Notes under the pieces: generated by a model
The model's database searches: none
What the model saw: only the letters and a program-made list of their open reading frames with translations
What the model was told of the DNA's origin: nothing
Part shown: in pieces, positions 44,781 through 55,884 of the stretch
Position numbering within the stretch: the stretch's first letter is position 1
Layout: each line of letters opens with the position of its first letter
Origin: Trichosporon coremiiforme
Lineage: Eukaryota > Basidiomycota > Tremellomycetes > Trichosporonales > Trichosporonaceae
Direction of reading: 5' to 3'
Length of the DNA: 64,000 nt
Assembly (NCBI GenBank): GCA_039545355.1
Contig: BCJJ01000025.1
Coordinates: 522,820-586,819 of the forward strand
Translations under genes and position numbers: made by a program

Positions 44781-46489
44781 TCAAGCACTAGTGCATGGTG
44801 CCTTCTCAACGTAGTCGGTGTCGGTCTTCATCTCGACAACGACCGGGGTGGCGGTGCCGCTCTCGAACGCCTTGTCCTCCTTGTGGCTGCGGAGGCGCTT
44901 CGCCTCGCGAACGGCCGAAGTGACGCCGCCGGGGACGGCCCAGATGTCCTCGAGCTCCTCCATCGAGAGGCCGGTGGTCTCCGGGTACCAGAAGTAGACG
45001 GCGGGAACGATGGTGGCAGAGACACAGCCCCAGATGAGGTAGTACCTCCAGGAGAGAACCTGGAGACCGAGAGGGGTGGTGAGGGCGAGAACGAACTGGG
45101 TGAGCCAGAGGACGGCAGTCGAGATGCCACCGGCGGGAGCGCGGTAGCGAGTGCTGATGACCTCCTGGCAGTAGAGGAAGTTGACGCCGAGGTACGCGAG
45201 GGGCAGGAAGATGAGGAAAAGGAAGACGAACACGATCGCGACGTACGCGGGCGCGAGGTGGGTCGGGGTGGTCTGCGAGCCGCAGATCGCGAGGACGAAC
45301 ATGCAGATGGCCATGCCAGCACCGGAGACCATGAAGAGCATGCGGCGACCGAAGCGCTCAATGACGAAGTAGGGAATGCAGCACATGAAGAGCTTGAAAG
45401 TGAGCGAGACACCGGCGATGATGTGCGCGAGGTCGGGGCCGAGACCGATCGTGCTGAAGAGCTGCGACGAATAGGCGGTGATGATGCCGGCTCCGTTCAT
45501 CTGCGTGTAGAACTGGACGGTGATGGTCAGGAAGAGGCGCCACAGCATCTTGTTCTCGCGGTAGGAGAAGAGGCCAGTCCACTTGGTGTGCTTCGAAGCC
45601 TCGTTGGCGCGGATGACGGCGGAGAGGTCGCGCTGGACGACCTCGGAGTCGACGCTGGTCCTGTGGATGTCGGCGAAGATGAGAGCGGCCTCCTCCGTGC
45701 GGCCCTTCATGACGAGCCAGCGGGGAGACTCGGGGAAGAGGTAGACACCGGAGAGGACCATGAGGGCGAAGATGCCGATGAAAATTCCAGGGATGCGCCA
45801 CGACCAGCTCTGCTCAGAGTGCGTCGTCCAGAAACCGTACGTGATCCATCCGGCGAGCATGAAGCCGCCCGACACCATGATGCCGTCAACGATGACGTGC
45901 GAGGAGCGGTTCTTGGTGTTGCTGCACTCGCTCTGCCACACGGGGACAGTCTGGGTGGAGTCAGCGCTGAATGCCCTCCCGACCTCCCGACGGAGGCACC
46001 GGACACGAGGATTCGAAAAAAATCAAACCCCGCGCCACACACAACAAACTTACGGAAATCATCATGCCGATGCCCCAACCCTGAATCACACGGGAAACAA
46101 TCATCTGAGCCATGCTGAACGAAGTGCAGAAGATGACAGTGCCGACGAGCGTGATGAAAGCACCGACGAAGGTCGTCAAACGCCTTCCGAACTTGTTGCC
46201 CGCCCACATGCAGAACAGAGAGCCACAGATGCCACCCAGGTTCGAGGCTCCATTGACGGTTCCCTGGATCAGACTGTTGTGGTCCTTGAGATCTCCCTTG
46301 GTCGTTGTCGTGTTAAGCTGGGGGAAGTGAAGGTAGATCGAAGGCAGAGAAAGAATACCACCTGGCCTCGTTAGTCATACACTGAGAACGTGTGGCAGAG
46401 ATCGACTACTCACCGAAGAAAGTCAGGCAGTAGCCGAACGCGAGGAACGTCGGGAAACCGACCAGGATGTTCATCAACCAGGTCTTCAT
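44781..46489 (-). CDS. MFS sugar transporter
   Basis: A 12-helix sugar/proton or facilitative hexose-type transporter of the fungal sugar porter family in the plasma membrane. Exons 46489-46414, 46361-46054 and 45950-44781 give 517 residues. Motifs seen: N-K-F-G-R-R after TM2, S-R-V-I-Q-G-W-G-I-G in TM4, V-P-V-W-Q-S-E-C, P-E-S-P-R-W-L after TM6, R-F-G-R-R between TM8 and TM9, and P-E-T-T-G-L-S-M-E-E-L-E after TM12. Q-F-Y-T-Q-M-N-G in TM7 is a variant of the usual Q-Q-x-x-G-x-N. The C-terminal tail is hydrophilic. Substrate unassigned. The very even codon choice suggests good expression. Confidence 0.88.
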
Positions 46490-49400
46490 GGTCGCTGTGT
46501 TTCCTCCTGTGTTGGCCGCTGTTGAGATAGAGGGTGCGGAGTGCGGGGAACGGGAAAGAGCGATGAGGTTGGGAGACTTAGCATGGAATGTCTCAACAAC
46601 TGGAACCTTTTGTAGGCCGCACGACCGGTCGCTGGATTTGCTGGACCCGTCGTAGCCGCCGCACTCGTCTAAAGCGTCAAAAAAACACGGTGACTCGCTT
46701 TCCCCAGCCTCTCCGAACTTTGCCCCGCCCGAGAGAGACCGGCTTATTTTCAGGTTGCCGCCGCCCCCACACAGTCCCCGAGGGTGTGTTGATTTGGCGC
46801 ACCAGGGCCCTATCGGGCCCTGTCACGGCCCCGGACGGTCCCAGCTGGGCCCAGCTGGCCCAGCTGACGGCTGCTTAGCAACGCGATTAGGAAAGAGGTG
46901 GTAGGCTCCGGCGGCTGTTGCAGATTTCGCTGGCGGGTAAACCGCTGATAAGCCTTGATTCGCTGACAGACGGGTAAACCATCAGCGTCCCTGCACGCAG
47001 ACCCTCTTGGCGTCAGCCACGCAATCCACGGAACGCCCGGCCCATTGCCCGGCTTTTCGTCCCGGTCGTGCTCCCAGGCATGGAGACCGACTTCGAGCAC
47101 TGGACTCGAGCACTGGAGCAAGCCAAGCCCCCAGGCAGATCCCTGATATCGAACAATCCTTGTCGTGCGTTGCCCGCGTATCAGCGTGCTCGACGGGCTC
47201 GTTCCTGTGCGGGTTGGTCCCCGCAGCATCTGGCGGGGCCCTCCACATCGCATCTCGGAGTCGGGGTGTCCGTTCCCAGGCTGCGTACCTGTCTCCGACG
47301 TTACGCGGCGATTGGCTGGCGAGGCATGCGAGTGGACGACCCCGCCGCTCGTTAAGGCCTTGGAAAAGATCTTGGAGATCTTAACCCCCCACCGGCCGTT
47401 CGGACGACGCAGCGTGCCCTGCATGCCTCCACTGCTCGTATCTGCAAAGCGCAAGCAGTCAGCTCCCATGAATGCTGAGGCTGACAAGTGGCAGTCTGCG
47501 GGGCTGCGACAGTGACTGCCCGACATTGCAGGGTGGCGACTATGCTCGGTAAATGCAAGAGTCGAGTGCGAGACGAGATCGGCGTACGTGGTCAGTTGTT
47601 CGAGGTCAGTAGAGCTCGTCGCAAAATTTGCTGGCACACCCAGGCTTTTCTCAAACTCTACATGCATGGTACGTGGAAATTGGTAGAGTGAGCGTAACTG
47701 ACGGAACAGTGTGTGGGAATGCAGAGGGTCATGGGATTGGGGTTGAAGCTGGAGATAGGCGGCGGAGCGAGACTGAGCGGCCGTTGCGAGCTCCAAGAAG
47801 TGAAGGAATCTTTCTGCGGGGCCGAAAAGTTCTGCCCGGTACCTCTACATCTTCAGCGCTATGGGGAGCAAGCCATCCTCAGCGAAGCGATGACTGCAGA
47901 ATGTGTTTGAACGCGTTCCAGGTGATCTGCGCGTCTCCTTCGCGTCGGTCTCCTCGACGCCGTCGGCATCGTACAGCACCCAAGATGTGGCCAAACACCC
48001 GAGTGGAGAGCCACGGCCCGCTCGAGGGATTACAGCGCTGGGGTGCACTCGTACTCCCGGAGGAAGCTGGCTATACTCGCCGCCTGCTCGAATCCAGGAG
48101 GGTCCTCTTGGAGCTCGAAGCTTACCTGCTCCGCGATGTCGATGAAGGCTCCGAGCGTGTATGAGGTGGCCGGGACATTGATGGCCGTGCTCGTCGACCC
48201 CGACGGCTCACCCTCGGTTGTGGCCACTATCTCACGTAGCAATACGCCGCGGCGCTCAGCAAGATAACTTGAAGCAACGTTCCGAAGTAGACTTGAGGCG
48301 ATAAGGTCGGACGTTGAACTGAGAGCCGCCGCTTGAATACACTTCGACATCCCTACGTAACCACCGCCTGTGTTGCGTATAGCGTCCCCTAGTCGAGGAG
48401 GGTGTCTAGGTTGTCGAGGCGCGGCCGAAAAAAAAAACTCAGAGAGGTCATCGAGCTGGAACCCGTTGGGCGGACATCTGGCTTAGACCAGGAAGGCACT
48501 TGAAGCCTTTATCCCTAGTCACTTGCAGATCGAGGCGTTCTCCCATCCATCGCGCCCTACAGAGCCAGCGCGCGATGATGGGGTGCGAAAGTTCCGTTGG
48601 CCTCTGGAACACGATTGTCTTGGACGCGCAGCCTAGTGACTTCCCCTCCAACAGCAAGCAGAGGTGATCATGACGCAGCGCGTAGCGCAAGCGAGCTGGC
48701 AGCCGCTCATTGCACGCTTCAGGTAGTGCAGAAGTCAGACGGTGCACCCACAACGTCCCGATAGTCGGGCCGCTATCTCGGCAATCACGACTTCTGATCG
48801 TCCTCTGACTTCCTTTCGTCGGCCATCCTTGCTCGTGCTCGGTCCGATGCACGACCAACGCGTTTCCGCCTGAGTTACGCGTCTGAGACACCTAACTACT
48901 CTATGGCCCACTGACTTAATCACTGAATGCGTTGGTCTACTGGGAAAGACAGCTGACGCGTCCTGTGACTACGAGACTTCGAACGATCCGCCCGGTGCTG
49001 AACTCCACAGCTCCCGTCGACTGTCTCAGCAATGCAGCGCGTTTTCGGTCCGCAGAAGCGAACCACGGAGCAGGATAGACTCGCAAGCATAATTTGGGGC
49101 GGGACTTCTGCTCAGTACAAGAGATCGGTGGTCGGGCGATGACGCGTCGAGGCGTCAGCATAGACGCGTCTCTACCTTCACTCCGTACCTGTACATGTTT
49201 ACACGGTGCGGGTCTTGTCGCCGTTGCCCGAAGCGCGTCGCCGAGCAACTAGTCATGCAACAACGCGTGCAGTACGCATCCACTGTTGTTCGCTAGCACC
49301 TCACTTGCGTGGAGATACGACTTTGGAGCGTCAACGCTTAGGTCGCCGCTGGCCGTGCGGTGACTATGACTGCTTTGTAGGCAACAGGCACGCGTCGATC

Positions 49401-50345
49401 ACTGATAACGACTGTAGCCCTGCAAAGCGTATCCGCAGTCTCAACCCAAGCAAGCCTGAAGGTGCGCCTGCGGCGTCCGGCGTTGATCGTTGACCAGGGT
49501 GAGGTGCGGCGTCCATGATCGAGGAGATACCGGATACCGCGCGACGGTCTGCGCGGCGAACAGGCCGGTTATCTCTGCCCACCACGCGGGATTCGGTTAT
49601 CGACGCCGACCCACCCGACAAATCGCCAGGATGATCCCAGATATCTATTCTTCCAAGCGAGTCTGCAGTGGTGCGCACCTTGATACCTGCACGTGATGAG
49701 GCAAGCGGCGAGGCGCACATGCTGCCAGGCCACATGTGGAGTAAAGGCGTAGGGACGTCATTTCTTGCTCCAACGTGAGGATGGGAGGGTATTAATAGCC
49801 CGCCGAGTCCGCCGAAGGCGCCGTCCCCGCCGACAGGATATAGCGATCCCGGCAATGTACGCCTGGGATGTAGCGTTCATTTCAATTGTAGAGACAGCTG
49901 GTCTCCGGTCTCCGGCTCATCGGTCCGGTGGGCGGCTTGAGCATAGTGGATCCGCGGGAGAGCGAGGGACAGCAGGTGGCGCCAGGGTGCGACATGGCAC
50001 CAAGTCGCGCTAACCTTGAGTTAATCCGGCTTTACCTTCATTTCGCATCATGTGAGTGGGCTAGACCCTCTGCTCAGTCTTGAGCAGCCCGTTCCGCACA
50101 TTCAATATCTCAGGTGTGCGCACGTCGTCGACGCTGTCGCCGTTCTTCCCGGTGACTCTTGCGCGACAGAACGCTGCCCACAGCTGGGATGCGGGGGGAC
50201 AACATGGCCCCACACTCTCCACCTCTTGAGCATAATCACAAAGCTAGCCTGACTAACGCTCATATATTAGCTCGCAGCAAGAGGTAGGCCCCACACTGGC
50301 CCCACACCCTTGACACACGCTCACACGACGCGCACACGACCAAAG
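46490..50345. other. Gene-poor 3.9 kb between two sugar transporter genes
   Basis: No intact gene could be supported. The longest open frame (46810-47796, minus) starts at TTG and lacks gene-like codon use. A patch of short inverted GGGCCC and CCCAGCTGG repeats lies at 46804-46866. Between about 47.9 and 48.9 kb are disconnected protein-like pieces on the minus strand, listed separately. The rest may be promoter DNA for the divergent transporters or decayed accessory sequence. Confidence 0.45.
47930..48890 (-). pseudogene. Possible degraded gene of unknown family
   Basis: Several minus-strand pieces look like eroded coding sequence. An ATG-started 106-codon frame at 48350-48030 includes A-F-I-D-I-A-E-Q-V and D-P-P-G-F-E-Q-A-A-S-I-A-S-F-L. 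A shifted piece near 47960-47910 reads A-Q-I-T-W-N-A-F-K-H. Near 48810 an ATG opens A-D-E-R-K-S-E-D-D-Q-K-S and then hits a stop. These could belong to one broken gene, perhaps of a lineage-specific BTB-like family, but that is a guess. Stops and frame changes separate them and no clean intron joins them. Confidence 0.25.
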
Positions 50346-52089
50346 ATGACGAAGGACGTCGGCCTGACAGCGGAGCAGATCGCGATCACGGAGGGTGCGG
50401 ATCCGGACAAGCTCGCGCGCGGCCTGCGCCTGATGGAGAGCGAGCGCGAGGTGCCGATGCGGACCGCATTCCGGAACCACTGGCGCGCCGTGACGTGGAG
50501 TGTCATCCTGTCAATCGCGCTCATCATGGACGGGTACGACGGGTCCCTCCTCCCGTCGTTCTATGCGCACCCCGACTTCCTGGCGCGCTTCGGACAGGAC
50601 TTCACGGACGCGTCGGGGCACACGAAGAAGATTATCCCCGCCGAGTGGCAGACGTCCCTCTCGCTCATCACGCTGCCCGGGCAGGTTCTGTCGCTGTTCT
50701 TCGTCGGATGGGCCGCGGAGCGGTTCGGAAACCGCGCCACGTACTCTTTCGGCATGATCATCATCATTGGTGTCAGTGGGTATTGAGTGACCCTGAGGTT
50801 GCCTTAGGACAGCGGCGCTAACGACAGTCTTCATGTTTGTGTTCCTGAAGAGCTACAAGATGCTGCTCGCCGCGGAAGCGCTTGTCGCGTTCTGCTGGGG
50901 CATCTTCCAGACGCTCACGGCTTCGTACGCGGCGGATCTGTGTCCCATCGGCCTGCGCGGTTTCGCGACGTCATTCATCTCGATGGCGTGGGGAGCTGGC
51001 TCCTTCCTCAGTGCGGGCGTCACGCGCGGCTCGCTCCAGATGCACGGCCCGTGGGGCTGGCGCCTGCCGTTTGCGCTGCAGTGGGTGTTCCCCGTTCCGC
51101 TCCTTCTCACAGCGATCCTGGCTCCCGAGTCGCCCTACTGGCTGATCCGGAAGGGGAAGGACGAGGCGGCCAAGAAGGCCATCCGCCGCACAGCGCGTAA
51201 GGGGTACTACGACGAGGAGGACCTGGACGCCTACCTCGCGTACATCCGGCACACGGACGCGCTCGAGAGGATCGAGGCCAAGAGCGCCTCCTTCATGGAC
51301 ATGTTCAAGGGGACGAACCGGCGAAGGACCGAGATCATGTTCTGCGTCTGGGGCAACCAGCAGTGGAGCGGGTACAGCCTGTCCGGGTACGCGACCGTTT
51401 TCCTCAAGAATGCGGGTATGGGCGCTACCTGGGCGTTCAACTTTGGTCTCGTCATCGCATCGATGAATATTGTCGGGTGCGGCCTGGAACTAGCCGTCAT
51501 CAGCCGTATCTCGCGCCGCGCCCTCCTCATCGGGGGCCAGGCGAGCCTCATCACGATCCTGCTGCTCATCGGCATTCTTGGCTGCGTCCCCTCCTCGACC
51601 GGCGTCAACCAGGGCCTGGGTGCACTATTGGCTATGATCAACCTCGTGTATCACATCACGCTCGGTCCGATCGTGTACTCCATTTCCGCCGAATTGCCCG
51701 CCACACGTCTGCGTGCGCGTTCCATCGCCTTGGGGCGGATGTTCTACCTCGTCCTAGGCGTGGTGCAGAACCAGCTCGTGCCGCGCATGATTGCCCCGGA
51801 CAGCTGGAACTGGGGCGCCAAGTGCGCCTTCTTCTTTGCCGGCATCAACTCGCTCTGGACGCTGTGGGCATTCTTCCGCGTCCCCGAGACGGGCAAGCGG
51901 AGCTACGCCGAGCTCGAGATTCTGTTCGCGAACAAGGTGCCCGCGCGCAAGTTTGCAAAGACAAAGGTCTGGGACGAGAGCGCAGAGGTCGCGGGCAAGA
52001 TTGATCCGAGCGACGACGAGTTCGCCAAGGATTCCAAGGGCGCAGTCGTTTGCATCGAGGACGTTGAGGCTCCTGTTGTGACGAAATAA
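50346..52089 (+). CDS. MFS sugar permease (alpha-glucoside/maltose transporter-like)
   Basis: A plasma-membrane sugar porter of the fungal maltose/alpha-glucoside group. Exons 50346-50775 and 50828-52089 give 563 residues; the ATG was preferred to an upstream in-frame TTG. A hydrophilic N-terminus of about 50 residues precedes TM1, which carries the family motif M-D-G-Y-D in place of the common G-Y-D. Other marks are E-R-F-G-N-R after TM2, L-C-P-I-G-L-R-G-F-A, P-E-S-P-Y-W-L-I-R-K-G after TM6, W-G-N-Q-Q-W-S-G-Y in TM7 and V-P-E-T-G-K-R-S-Y-A-E-L after TM12. The intron donor GTGGGT was chosen because it keeps phase and reads through a smooth helix (I-I-I-G-V-I-F-M-F-V-F). Substrate is inferred only from family. 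Confidence 0.85.
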
Positions 52090-52298
52090 AGTTCAGAAGA
52101 AACAGTGTTTGTACGCGTATGCAGTGGAGTTTATGCTTGTGATGTGACGATACGATGCAGTCTCATGGTTGCTACCTTCTGGCCGTGCATACAAGCAAGC
52201 ATGCAGCTACCAAGGCCACCTGCAACGCGTGCAACGAATTTCGCTCGAATTTTCCACATTCTGTGTATAATCAACAGCGTCACGCGACCAAACATCAA

Positions 52299-52386
52299 AG
52301 CGACGTAGCTCAGATGGAAGAGCGTTGGGCTCATACGCAAGTATGGCGCCACCCAAAGGGCAGAAGATCGAAACTTCTCGTCGCTA
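52299..52386 (+). tRNA. Initiator tRNA-Met (CAT) with 15-nt intron
   Basis: The acceptor AGCGACG pairs with CGTCGCT, giving the A1-U72 pair typical of eukaryotic initiators. The anticodon stem TTGGG/CCCAA carries three consecutive G-C pairs, and the T-loop reads ATCGAAA instead of TTCGAAT. The anticodon CAT is at 52332-52334. The intron at 52336-52350 follows position 37 and contains TATG, complementary to CATA. These initiator hallmarks outweigh an elongator tRNA-Met assignment. Confidence 0.9.
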
Positions 52387-52865
52387 AGATCTTTTTGTTT
52401 TCTTCCTTCACAACTTCGCCTCTTCCGAATCCGAACCTGGGTTTGGGTTCAGGTGCAGGCGGGAGACCAGCGGTGACTTACGGGCAGATGAACAACCGAG
52501 GGCCGCCGGTGACTTCCTTTGGGGATGGTCGCCCCAGGGTAGAAGGGGGAGGGTTTGGGCCAGTTCCGCCGGCACTGGCACGGATAACCAATGAGTGGAG
52601 TGGAATAGCGACGGGAGGCGAAGCCCATTCTACTTATCTCGCACCTCGTTGAGATGGGGTATCGATCTCGTCGGGGCTTCCGACTGCAGTGCGACGCGCG
52701 ACGCACTCCTGAATGGTTGAACTTTATGCATGACATGGCAAAATCTATATAGATGGTTTCGTTACAGAGTGGTGCAAACCTGCTGACGCCAGTCTTCGGG
52801 TCTACAACGTCACGGTTCTTCTCGTCGAGCGTACAGTCTCATGCCCGAACTCAACGGTACGGCCC
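52387..52865. other. Spacer between tRNA-iMet and F-box gene 3' end
   Basis: About 480 bp with a T-rich stretch (TTTTTGTTTTC) immediately after the tRNA that fits an RNA polymerase III terminator. No gene was seen in the rest. Confidence 0.5.
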
Positions 52866-54923
52866 CTAGCCGCCATCCTCGTCTGCAGCCCTCCTCGTGC
52901 GCGCGGGCATGCCCCCGCTCTGCCCGTACGTCCCGAGACTGACTCGCCTCCCCTTCGCGCCCTTGCCTCGCCCTCGGCCCACCTGAACGACGGCAGGGGC
53001 GTAGGCGTCCGATCCTCTGCGCATTGGTCCACTCGCTACACCGGCAGAGGGGCGGCGGAGCTCAGCGCGTCCCCGCTCGTACACCGGTATGCCTGCTCCG
53101 TCTTGGTCGAGCAGCTCGATTCCGCGCGACGAGAGCCAGGCAGCCCAGCGCCGCATCATCGCGCAGTCGCCGCTGTCTGCTGCCCAGCGGCCGAGGGAGG
53201 GCGGGACCCATGTAAACCCGTCCACGACGACCTTCTCGACCTTCTTGGGGCCTGACTCGGCGAGGGAGAAGAGGAAGTTGTTGCCCTGCGGACGTCCGTC
53301 CTGCGGCTCCGCATGGTGAGGAGACGTGCTTGCGTCGGTCTGCGTGACACGCGGCCAGCGCGGGACGGAGAGCACGGACAGCCGCCGGCTAAAAAGCGCC
53401 GGCGCGAGAGAGGCGCTGTCGTGCAGCAGCCGGTGCGGCATGGCGAGGTGCAGGTGCTCGAGGTTGGGATGGAGGGAGAGTGTGTCGGGCAGAGGAAGCA
53501 GGTCACGCCGTGGGAAGTCAGGTACGGCAACGTACGTCAGACTCCGGATCGTGTCCCCGTGCCAGGCCTGGAAGGCGCGTACGCCGCCGCGCTTCGCGTC
53601 GTCGCCGTGCACTAGCAGTGAAGGAGGGTAAGGCGACGTCACAAGTCGCGTCAGGCGTGGCAGGTTCGCAAGAGTCAGCGCGCACAGCAGCGGTCCTGGC
53701 GTGCCGTTCTTGAACGTGAGCGTGTGCAGGTTCGGCAGGGAAAGCTGCGGTCCCGCCTCGTCCTCCTCCTCGTCGAGGTCGAGCTGCTCGTCTTCCTCGG
53801 CGCGGTTTCCGACCCACACGAGACCGAGGACTTCCAGCGCCTTGGTTGCGCGGAGCAGGCGAATTGCCGCCTCCTCATCAGCCGCGTTGCGGAGGTGCAC
53901 GCCCTCGAGCGCGCGCACTGTGCGCATGCACGGGCTGTGCCTGAGGTCGGTGAGCGATACGCCGCTGGGTGGAAGGCGGAGGTGGACGACGCTTGGCGTC
54001 AGCTCGAGCAGCGCCTCGAGCGCCTGCATCACGACCGCAGCGTCCGCGCCGAGGTAGAGCGCTCCGGGGTCCAGTCTGCTCAGGTCGAGTGTCGTGATCC
54101 ACCGCCCCGGCACAGAGTGCGGGTGCAAGTTGATGTCACTCCACTTGCGGTCACCGGTGACGACGGCGTGGGCGAGGAGCGCGACGTTCTCGCCAGTGAG
54201 CTGCGGCTCGGCGTACAGATACCGTGTGACCAGGAGCTGCACGTGTGTGAATGGATGCGATCGGCCGTTCCAGCATTCCGAGGTTCGTGGATTCGTGGTC
54301 AATGCGTGGAACCGTAAGTGAGGTAAGCCGGGAAGCAAGCGTCAGCACACGTTCGCGACCATATGGGGGCCACTCACCTTCCACGTCCTGCAGACGCGCA
54401 TCATTGCGCGCGCCGTCTTGGCGACGCGGACGCGCGCGTCGTCACGGTCCTTGGCCAGCTTGCGCGCGGTGCGCCCTCCGAACTCGTCCCAGGACGGGTC
54501 CCAATGTCCCTCAGCGAAGGTCGGCCGATCGTCCGCGAATGGGTCCTCGTCGAGGCTCGCGAGCCCGCCGTAGGAGGAAGGACGGAAGGGGTCGGTCGGG
54601 AGCGAACCGGTCATGCTCGAGGAAGGCGCCGGTGTCGGCAGCTCGTCGACGCGGGGGATGCGGTCGGGGTAACCCTTCGGCAGCACGAGCGCCGCCTGGA
54701 TGATCTTGCGTATGATCTCGACGGGGAGCACGGCCTGCGGCGGGCTGTTCATGCGCTCCAGGCGCGCTGTCAGGGCATAGCTGCGGTCGATTCCTGATGG
54801 TGGTGGGGGTGGCGAGAAAGGCCGTGTGTTGCTGCGGGTGAGTGGGTGGCCGATCGCTGCCGCCCGTGGAGGATAGGACGACGCCAGGTCCGTTGTCGGC
54901 CAGGCGTCCCAGGCCGTTCTCAT
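52866..54923 (-). CDS. F-box/leucine-rich-like protein
   Basis: Exons 54923-54378 and 54236-52866 give 638 residues with an ATG start. A disordered N-terminus precedes an F-box-like region: L-P-V-E-I-I-R-K-I-I-Q-A-A-L near 63-76, interrupted by a P/S-rich insert, then R-V-C-R-T-W-K-L-L-V-T-R-Y-L-Y near 176-191, completed across the intron. After that come spaced L-x-x-L-x-L segments (S-V-V-H-L-R-L, L-E-V-L-G-L-V-W, N-L-H-T-L-T-F, N-L-E-H-L-H-L) that look like degenerate leucine-rich repeats. The C-terminus is R/G-rich. The likely role is an SCF ubiquitin-ligase substrate receptor with unknown target. It is not obviously a member of the 26-30 kb family. The intron is 141 bp, with a CTGAC well upstream of the acceptor. 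Confidence 0.75.
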
Positions 54924-55884
54924 CGTGATTGTAGGGAGTGGCGAGAGACGAGTGATGGAGTGAGTGTGGATAAGTAGTGATACGGCGATGGTGAGAACGA
55001 CAATGGCTGCGTCTGACTGACGTCGTTTGCTGAGTCGGGTTCTCGGGATTGTCAGGGTTTCAGACTCGGATCACAGTGTTGATGGATGCCGAGTGCTTTT
55101 GCATACCGACACAGCCGATACCGCCGTTCTCGCCCCTCACTGACCTGCATGCATCGTAAACACCATAACCGTCTATTTGTAGCCCACATGCATGCACGTT
55201 TGTCAGCTGAGAAGCTAAATAGCAGCGTCAGGTAGTCGACTAACGCTTCTAGTGGTCTGCTTGGGCCGCTATCAGTTATCGCACGAGATTACGGCGGCAC
55301 GTTTGCACCGTAGTAGGACAGCATGGCCACCGATATGCTCCAGCGTCCGAGCGTCAAAGAGTGAACAGCTGACCACAGCCCTAGTCCCCCGTCCCTCACT
55401 GCAGGCTAAGGGCCAGCTCTTATGCAACAGCCTGAGTTCTAGCTGCGTCGCAGGTCAACCCAGAGCCCCCAGTTGCCGCCACCGGCGCAACCCCCGGAGT
55501 GTCTCGTCGGCTGTCGACTGTCGGCTGTCGGCCGATACGGACTTTGGGCAGGTGGGCCAGGCGTTGAGCCCCGCACGCAGGGTCCGTGTACGGGGCTACG
55601 CGGCGGCTGGAGTCACGGTTCCGCGAATCAGTCATGTGTCATGTGGCGCACGCTAGTCTGCACTACTGCGAAACACTCCGGAAAACATCGCCTCATCTCC
55701 CATCTCCTCTATCATTTCTTGCTCGTTTGCCCTTTCTTCTCATGCAAACTCTGCCAGTAGACTGCTCAGACATGCTCAGAACGCTGCGAAAAGCTGGCAC
55801 AAACTAGCACAAACTATAGGAATGCTCAATTCATCATGATAGTACAGGTGGGCTACTGACACACTGGAACGGCTTCGGGCTTGC
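54924..55884. other. Intergenic region F-box / KGD1
   Basis: 961 bp comprising the F-box promoter side and the KGD1 3' UTR side. Two copies of TGCATGCA lie at 55146-55153 and 55189-55196. No gene was recognised. Confidence 0.5.

Noticed and set aside
44481..46118. 545-codon open frame on the plus strand
   Set aside because: Antisense to the MFS sugar transporter, E/D/R-rich shadow, and crosses an intron of the real gene.
46810..47796. 328-codon minus-strand open frame
   Set aside because: Starts at TTG, has no family motif, irregular codon use and low-complexity ends. Not supportable as a gene.
48448..48891. 147-codon minus-strand open frame as an intact gene
   Set aside because: No domain recognised, and a separate ATG-started frame over the same DNA stops early. 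Treated only as possible degraded sequence.
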